64,000 nt of DNA from CAZHCA01 sp964530825 (GTDB lineage Bacteria; Bacteroidota; Bacteroidia; Chitinophagales; Saprospiraceae), in contig CAZHCA010000011.1 of NCBI GenBank assembly GCA_964530825.1, forward strand, positions 73,036-137,035, written 5' to 3'. Positions 59,325 through 64,000 of the stretch are shown in pieces. The translations under genes and the position numbers were made by a program. Each line of letters starts with the position of its first letter. The stretch's first letter is position 1. The notes under the pieces are model-generated. The model saw only the letters and a list, made by a program, of their open reading frames with translations, did no database searches and was not told the origin of the DNA.

Positions 59325-61778
59325 CTACTGGACTTTCATCAAGCGACGGGCTTCGGCTTCGAGGTTCTTGTAAGGCGTGCCCTCAACCGTCACGCCTACA
59401 CCCTGGATGGTGCCACCTTCGAACTCACCGGGTGATCTGTACAACTGGCTTACATTATCGCCACTGTCATAGCCCACACAGAGGCCGTCGCCCGACAGCG
59501 TAAATTTGGCTGGTTGGGTCCGCATGGGGCCTTCGGCAACCACTTCTTCGTTGATATACAGCATGGTCTGGCCAATAGATTCGCCGTATTCGCCGGCTTC
59601 CTCGCGCTTGAATTCCATACCCAACGTATAAGCGCCGGGGGAGAGGGTTTGGTCCGATACGAATACTTGCTCGGGGCGGATACCCAAGAAGTTGTATACG
59701 TAGTACAAACGGCGATCTTTAATGAACAAAGCATGCCCGCCGAAGCGTGAGCCGTGCGCAAAGATCACACCTGAAGCATTTGGATCTTCGATTTCTACAT
59801 TGGCCAGAATCTTGTAGTTACGACCACGAATATTCACAGCGACACCCTCTGGTACTGGGGCCGTATTGGGGTAGTACACATAGCGATCGCGGGGCGGCTC
59901 CTGGGTGGGGCGCTCGACCGTAAGCAACTCGGCAGCGCTGCGATCGTCCAGCGGTAGTACCTTGTTCTTTTCCGCTTCTTCGAACCAGGCGTCTTTCAAC
60001 TCCTGCAGTTTCTCTGGATACTCTTCGGCCAGGTTTTTGGATTCCGAGCGGTCTTCGGCCACATGGTAAAGTTCCCACACATCCTGTTCGAAATTGCCCT
60101 GGCCCGAAATAGGAGCGTGCAAGGCTACGGCTTTCCAGCCGTCTTTCCAGATGCCGCGGGTGCCCAGCATGCAGTAGTACTGGATTTCCTTCTGGGTCGG
60201 ATCGTTGGGTTCGGCATCGAAGGTGTAGGCCATCGACACACCTGAAAGTGGCGTCTGTTTTACACCGTCGTAATATTCGGGCATATCAATGCCGCATACC
60301 TCTAGCAAGGTAGGTACGATATCTACGGAATGGTGGTACTGGTGGCGGATCTCGCCCTTGGCTTTGATTCCTTTCGGCCAGTGAATAACCAATGGGTCAT
60401 TAGTGCCTCCGGCAAACTGCGAGTAGCGCTTGAACATTTTAAAGGGCGCCGAAAAAGCCGCTGCCCAGCCGGTAGGGAAGTGATTATAAGTATCCGGACC
60501 GCCCAGTACCTCCAGGTATTTCATGTTTTCTTCTAGTTCGTCAGGGTAACCGTTGAAAAATTTATTTTCGTTCACTGACCCATTGGGGCTGCCCTCGCCG
60601 GAAGCGCCATTGTCGGCAGCGTAGATGATGATGGTATTTTCTAACTGGCCGGTTTCTTCCAGGTAATCCACAATACGACCGATCTGGACATCGGTATACT
60701 CGGAGAAACCAGCATACACCTCCGCCATGCGGGAGAAAAGGCGTTTCTCATCATTATTTAATTCTTCCCACGGTCTGACGTAATCGGCCGGGTTCGCTAC
60801 ATCTTCGGGCAGCGGGTTAAAATCCGCCATCTCGGTATCTTCTGGGATTATACCCTTTTCTTTCATTCGCTCCACAACCCAATTGCGGTATGCTTCGTAG
60901 CCGTCGTCGAACTTACCTCGGTATTTATCAGCATACTCCCTAGGTGAGTGGTGGGGAGCGTGGTTGGCACCGGGGCAGTACCACATGTACCAGGGCTTGG
61001 ATGGGTTGGTTGCATTTTGATCACGCAGCATTTCAATAGCCTTGTCGGCTAGGTCTTTGGAGAGGTGGTACCCATCTTCCGGGCCGTAAGGCGCTTCGAT
61101 GAAGCGATTGTCTTCCACCAAATCTGGGAACCAGTTGTTGGTCTCTCCACCCAAGAACCCATAGAAGCGATCGAAGCCGATTGCTAATGGCCACTCCGAG
61201 CGGCTGCCTCCCGGAGCTACATCTTGCTCGGGAACGTTGTGGTTTTTACCGATCCAAAAGGTGCTCCAACCATTTTCACGCAGGATCTCAGCGAAGGGCG
61301 CACAGTCATCCGGAACACGCCCGTTTGACCCCGGGAAACCGTCGGCGGTTTCGGTAATGGAAGCCATGCCGTTCAAGTGGTGGTTACGACCCGTCAGGAT
61401 GGTGGAGCGTGTCGGCGAGCAAAGGGCCGTGGTGTGCCATTGCGTGTAGGTGAGGCCGTTGGCGGCCAGGCGGTCCAGCGTAGGCATATTGATGCGGCCG
61501 CCATAGGGCGACCAGGCACCTAGCCCCGTATCGTCGTACAAAATAAACAAAATATTGGGCGCATCCTCGGGCGCACTTTTGGGGATATAAGCTGACCAAT
61601 CGGACTCCGAATCTCGTATGTCTAGGCTGATCTTGCCCTTAAATTCATTTTCATTACTGCTTTTTTGGCCTGAAGCAGCACTATCTGCGCAGTTGGGTAA
61701 GGTGAAAACCATGGCCAGGAAGAAAGACGCCAGCGCCACCATTTTAAATACTTGCACCTTTAGTTGTTTGTTTTTCAT
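59325..61778 (-). CDS. Arylsulfatase lipoprotein with canonical CSPTR motif
   Basis: 817 residues with a lipoprotein signal ending LPNC (lipidated Cys30). The sulfatase core (about 70-600) shows LYDDTGLGAW with Asp82/83, the formylglycine motif CSPTR at 120-124 in ALCSPTRSTILTGRNHH, and AADNGASGEGSPNG. The C-terminal part (about 640-817) is a beta-sandwich domain. The canonical CxPxR is ideal for the exported FGE at 48537-49715. It is larger than many arylsulfatases, and its SGEGSPNGSVNE pattern and C-terminal domain resemble Pseudomonas AtsA-like type I enzymes. It could desulfate algal polysaccharides or simple aryl sulfates. It is followed by its own terminator. Confidence 0.95.
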   Translation of the reverse strand: MKNKQLKVQVFKMVALASFFLAMVFTLPNCADSAASGQKSSNENEFKGKISLDIRDSESDWSAYIPKSAPEDAPNILFILYDDTGLGAWSPYGGRINMPTLDRLAANGLTYTQWHTTALCSPTRSTILTGRNHHLNGMASITETADGFPGSNGRVPDDCAPFAEILRENGWSTFWIGKNHNVPEQDVAPGGSRSEWPLAIGFDRFYGFLGGETNNWFPDLVEDNRFIEAPYGPEDGYHLSKDLADKAIEMLRDQNATNPSKPWYMWYCPGANHAPHHSPREYADKYRGKFDDGYEAYRNWVVERMKEKGIIPEDTEMADFNPLPEDVANPADYVRPWEELNNDEKRLFSRMAEVYAGFSEYTDVQIGRIVDYLEETGQLENTIIIYAADNGASGEGSPNGSVNENKFFNGYPDELEENMKYLEVLGGPDTYNHFPTGWAAAFSAPFKMFKRYSQFAGGTNDPLVIHWPKGIKAKGEIRHQYHHSVDIVPTLLEVCGIDMPEYYDGVKQTPLSGVSMAYTFDAEPNDPTQKEIQYYCMLGTRGIWKDGWKAVALHAPISGQGNFEQDVWELYHVAEDRSESKNLAEEYPEKLQELKDAWFEEAEKNKVLPLDDRSAAELLTVERPTQEPPRDRYVYYPNTAPVPEGVAVNIRGRNYKILANVEIEDPNASGVIFAHGSRFGGHALFIKDRRLYYVYNFLGIRPEQVFVSDQTLSPGAYTLGMEFKREEAGEYGESIGQTMLYINEEVVAEGPMRTQPAKFTLSGDGLCVGYDSGDNVSQLYRSPGEFEGGTIQGVGVTVEGTPYKNLEAEARRLMKVQ

Positions 61779-61846
61779 TTGTTTTTCAATTCTTGTAATG
61801 AATAATGTAATTCTGATACCCTGACAAAAAACCGATCAGATTGTCC

Positions 61847-61854
61847 CAAAATTA
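61847..61854 (-). promoter_or_regulatory. Bacteroidota-type -7 element TAATTTTG upstream of the CSPTR sulfatase
   Basis: CAAAATTA on the plus strand reads TAATTTTG on the minus strand, matching TAnnTTTG. It is about 69 bases upstream of the sulfatase start at 61778. The -33 match is absent or poor. Confidence 0.4.
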
Positions 61855-61928
61855 GGAGGAATAGTCGGGTAAAGACGATAGGTTCTGGGTTACTAGACCA
61901 TGGAGGAGCACCTTTCCCAAATCAGGTT

Positions 61929-61975
61929 TATATTTTTTTTAAAAAAACCTGTAAATCAGCACTTTATATCTTTTG
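61929..61975 (+). promoter_or_regulatory. Promoter-like block similar to the RRM promoter
   Basis: A T8/A7 tract precedes CCTGTAAATCAG. Compared with the block before the RRM promoter (44544-44570), 24 of 27 positions agree. A TATCTTTTG sequence lies about where a -7 would be expected, with one extra base. No plus-strand gene lies downstream, so it is either a relic or a promoter of a short RNA. Confidence 0.35.
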
Positions 61976-62132
61976 TCAAAAACGTACCTGATTATAATCT
62001 AAAACAAAGGCAAAGTTTAAAAAGGAATATGGAAGAGTCCTCCACATGGCAGGTGGGCCAATTATTGATTACCTATTAGGTTGAATTGAACCTGGATCGA
62101 AACGGCCGGAAAATTTCATCAGGTTGCCGAAA

Positions 62133-62149
62133 AAAGGCGGGGCTGCCTG
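62133..62149 (-). terminator. Short stem-loop with T6 after the DUF481 gene
   Basis: On the minus strand AGGC and GCCT form a short stem followed immediately by T6 (complement of 62130-62135). It is just past the stop of the gene at 62156. The stem is short, so it is only a moderate candidate. Confidence 0.4.
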
Positions 62150-62155
62150 TTTTCT

Positions 62156-63175
62156 TTACCACGACCAACCAATTCCGCTGCGGAATACGTAATCGGTACT
62201 ACCCGCACCCTCTACTGGTTGATTATCGTAGTTGAGGTTAAACCCAAAACGAATATAAAAATCTAGAGGCAGATCATACTTGGCATCAATTGCGGCTTCG
62301 AGGCGCCAGCGTCCCGACTCAGTAAAGCTGGGGTAGGCGACCGCCCGGGATAAAAGACTCAAGTCTCCTACGTCGTACATATTGTACTCAGCTCCAAAAT
62401 ACCCCTCAAGGCTTTGTCGGTCGTCGATGTCGGTGGAAAAATCTTCATTGTTGAAATTGAGACCGGCGCCAGCACCCAAATAAACCTGATTGGTACGGAT
62501 AAAATATCGTCCGATTCCGGCACTGAGGTTCGAGCGCAGGTCGAGTTGTTGCTCCGTACTAGAAAAAAAACGAAGACTAGCATTAGTATACCAATCACGC
62601 GGTAGGAAATAATTAAACCCCAACCCGCCTTCTGCCCTTCGTATGGGGTCGGTGCCTTCTTGATTCGAGGTTACGACACTGTAAAAGAGGTCGGTGGACC
62701 ACCGCCGGCTGTAGTAGCCAACGTTGACGCCCAGACTCAATTGACGTAGGTTTTGGGCTTTGGTAAAACTGAACCCAACATCCATGGAAGCGTTGAGGCG
62801 GCTGGCAAAGGTTTGGTCCGCGGATTTAAGATAAACAATGCCCTCTTGGTCTACTTCCTCTTGTTCACCCGATTCGGTGAGAATAGCTATCCGGTTGTCG
62901 CCTACCGTTGCCACCTGCCCGTCGAAGCGGCGCCCGTCGAAGAGCGTGATCAAAAAGCTGGTTTGGGTATATATTTCCTTGATGCCCTCCCATTCAATTT
63001 TAAAATCGCTGTCGCTGAAATCGGTCTCTATAAGTAATACCCCCCGATCCATGTTCTTCACTTCTCCTATTATGTAATTGTCGTTAATGAAAATGAGAGA
63101 ATCCTGAGCAGTTAAAAAATGAATACAACAATTCCAAAAACTAAAAAAAAACAGCAACCGAGATAGGGCTTTCAT
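62156..63175 (-). CDS. DUF481 outer-membrane protein
   Basis: 339 residues with a signal peptide (MKALSRLLFFFSFWNCCIHFLTAQ). Residues about 25-110 are a compact beta domain (DNYIIGEVKNMDRGVLLIETDF), followed by a DUF481 beta-barrel (about 120-339), with strands such as RLNASMDVGFSFTKAQNLRQLSLGVNVGY and the final FRSGIGWSW, whose terminal aromatic residue fits Bam-dependent insertion. DUF481 (YdiY-like) barrels are widespread and of unknown role. It is transcribed alone, between the sulfatase and the pseudogene region. Confidence 0.88.
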   Translation of the reverse strand: MKALSRLLFFFSFWNCCIHFLTAQDSLIFINDNYIIGEVKNMDRGVLLIETDFSDSDFKIEWEGIKEIYTQTSFLITLFDGRRFDGQVATVGDNRIAILTESGEQEEVDQEGIVYLKSADQTFASRLNASMDVGFSFTKAQNLRQLSLGVNVGYYSRRWSTDLFYSVVTSNQEGTDPIRRAEGGLGFNYFLPRDWYTNASLRFFSSTEQQLDLRSNLSAGIGRYFIRTNQVYLGAGAGLNFNNEDFSTDIDDRQSLEGYFGAEYNMYDVGDLSLLSRAVAYPSFTESGRWRLEAAIDAKYDLPLDFYIRFGFNLNYDNQPVEGAGSTDYVFRSGIGWSW

Positions 63176-63303
63176 GAGTGCATCTTGTTCGCAATAAAAC
63201 TACAAAAAAGGAACACCCTTTATCCATCACTGTGCGCCCCTTTTTTTTATCTGAGTCAAAAAGGCTAGTTCAAATTTATGGCGTTGCCATTTTTATATAT
63301 GGT
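63176..63303. other. Intergenic upstream region of DUF481 gene
   Basis: 128 bases between the DUF481 start and the frameshifted remnant. A T8 tract lies at about 63239-63247. No promoter match was found and no gene was recognised. Confidence 0.35.
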
Positions 63304-63593
63304 CTAGCTTTCCTTAATGATCTCCAGGACCCGTAATTTGTACAGATTTCTCGGTTCGATCTTGAGCGAATTTTGGTCCATAGTGACTGAATCAGCCAGA
63401 TTGCTGGCCTTGGTTGCTATCCACTTTGTATTAGGATAGGTGGCATTGAGAGTGACCAACGTCAAGCGCCTTCCCAGCTAACTCAATGTTTGGGACAATA
63501 TACTCCCTCGGACTTTCGGCAAACGGAAACCGGGAGGGTATGACGAGGGCCCAGCTGGCGGCGCCATAGGTATGTCGGAGTAGAAGGCGTGCA
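63304..63593 (-). pseudogene. Frameshifted coding remnant
   Basis: Two minus-strand frames look like pieces of one protein. One ends WALVIPSRFPFAESPREYIV, NIELAGKALDV and then a stop; the other runs VTLNATYPNTKWIATKASNLADSVTM to EIIKES and a stop at 63304-63306. They join if the GTTGGTC near 63460 loses one base. The composition is protein-like in both. No known family is recognised. It may be a short degenerate gene, or chance; there is no supporting promoter. Confidence 0.3.
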
Positions 63594-64000
63594 TTATTCC
63601 TCGGTGTACAGCGTAACCACGCGTTTGCCATCCTGAAGGAGGTCAAGCTTGTTTCCTTCTACGGTGAAGCCGTCCACTTCAGAGAGGGTATTGATGAATT
63701 TCTGCTCCAGTTGCATCAGCTCCGGGGATCCTGCCTTTTCGGTTTGCACCACCGAGCTGATGGTTACGCTTTCCCCGATCAGGCCGTAGCTGGCGGTGAT
63801 ATTATTTACTCCTCCAAAGACCTCTAGGGTGCCATGATCAAACATCATCGTCAGCGGCTTGGGCGCCTTGACTTCCTCGCCCTTCAGCGCAGCTACGGTC
63901 CACAATTTGTGGGCGGCCTCGTTCACGCCCGACATGTCACAAGCGTGTGCCGTCCAGGTATACGTTTTATCGGAAGCTGCCGCCGTGATCTCTTCCCTGT
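63594..64000 (-). CDS. META/HslJ-like domain protein, N-terminus outside window
   Basis: The frame is open to the window edge, giving at least 135 residues; the real start lies outside. The C-terminal 100 residues resemble a META (HslJ-like) domain: HKLWTVAALKGEEVKAPKPLTMMFD, then a core FGGVNNITASYGLIGESVTISS and a final LDLLQDGKRVVTLYTEE. The preceding YTWTAHACDMSG suggests a longer N-terminal part with a cysteine. META domains occur in heat-shock HslJ and in many exported proteins of Bacteroidota; the function is not settled. Stop at 63594-63596. Confidence 0.75.
   Translation of the reverse strand, partial: REEITAAASDKTYTWTAHACDMSGVNEAAHKLWTVAALKGEEVKAPKPLTMMFDHGTLEVFGGVNNITASYGLIGESVTISSVVQTEKAGSPELMQLEQKFINTLSEVDGFTVEGNKLDLLQDGKRVVTLYTEE

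Larger units (their letters stand above)
61779..62155. other. Intergenic region with a plus-strand promoter-like block
   Basis: 377 bases without a normal-size gene. A minus-strand TAATTTTG lies near the sulfatase start. A plus-strand block at about 61929-61975 has a T8/A7 tract followed by CCTGTAAATCAG, closely matching the RRM promoter region. It could drive a short transcript of about 180 bases to a hairpin at 62120-62149 with TTTTCTTT. Confidence 0.45.

Noticed and set aside
1..64000. CRISPR array or tandem repeats
   Set aside because: No direct repeats with regular spacers were seen; the only clear repeats are WD40/TPR-coding sequence and hairpins.
1..64000. tRNA, rRNA and riboswitch genes
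   Set aside because: No cloverleaf with conserved T-loop bases and no rRNA or known riboswitch core was recognised on either strand.

Overview
The window looks like a chromosomal segment of a marine-type Bacteroidota, most likely of the Saprospiria/Lewinella group. This is inferred from several things: roughly half GC content, weak or absent Shine-Dalgarno sequences, several TAnnTTTG promoter -7 elements of the Bacteroidota type, many Sec-exported lipoproteins and outer-membrane barrels, a small glycine-tailed RRM protein, and sulfatases. No rRNA, tRNA, CRISPR array, prophage or intact insertion sequence was seen. The only mobile DNA is a decayed IS605-like relic near 42.3-42.7 kb.

Layout. 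1-4.2 kb (minus): membrane proteins, a Ca2+/Na+ antiporter, a retropepsin-PDZ lipoprotein and two exported proteins. 4.4-10.6 kb (plus): an SDR oxidoreductase with a TetR regulator, a fasciclin lipoprotein, two adjacent genes each broken by a one-base shift in a T run (a 3-hydroxyisobutyrate-dehydrogenase-like gene and an AraC regulator), a DUF1801 protein, a thioredoxin/MsrA-like protein of the VPGUxxT type with cysteine in place of selenocysteine, and a small CPLC protein. 10.7-20.4 kb (plus): a complete ABC importer (binding protein, permease, ATPase), then a fusion of a second ABC binding-protein domain to a TolC channel, followed by an RND adaptor and RND pump.

20.6-33.5 kb is the most unusual block. 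It holds seven exported or membrane genes: two HExxH metallopeptidase-TPR paralogues, a caspase-TPR protein, a WD40-caspase protein, two FecR-like/FN3-like paralogues and a CHASE2 membrane sensor with no output domain. Five of them form a tight minus-strand operon; the caspase-TPR gene faces it. The set looks like a cell-envelope surveillance or proteolytic signalling module. 33.8-39.8 kb (minus): a second RND efflux operon (TolC, adaptor, pump, PII-like protein), bounded by a clear terminator.

40-51 kb: a 51-codon membrane ORF, typA/bipA, the IS605 relic, a TPR fragment, a lipoprotein/DinB-like pair, the RRM protein with a textbook Bacteroidota promoter, a DUF6544 protein, a DPP-IV-like peptidase, an exported formylglycine-generating enzyme, a barrel protein and an internally deleted YdeI-like gene. 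51.5-64 kb: a small helical exported protein, two sulfatases (CTAGR and CSPTR motifs, candidate substrates of the exported maturase), a membrane-bound AraC regulator, several barrels, an exported HAD phosphatase, a DUF481 protein, a frameshifted remnant and a META-domain gene cut by the window edge.
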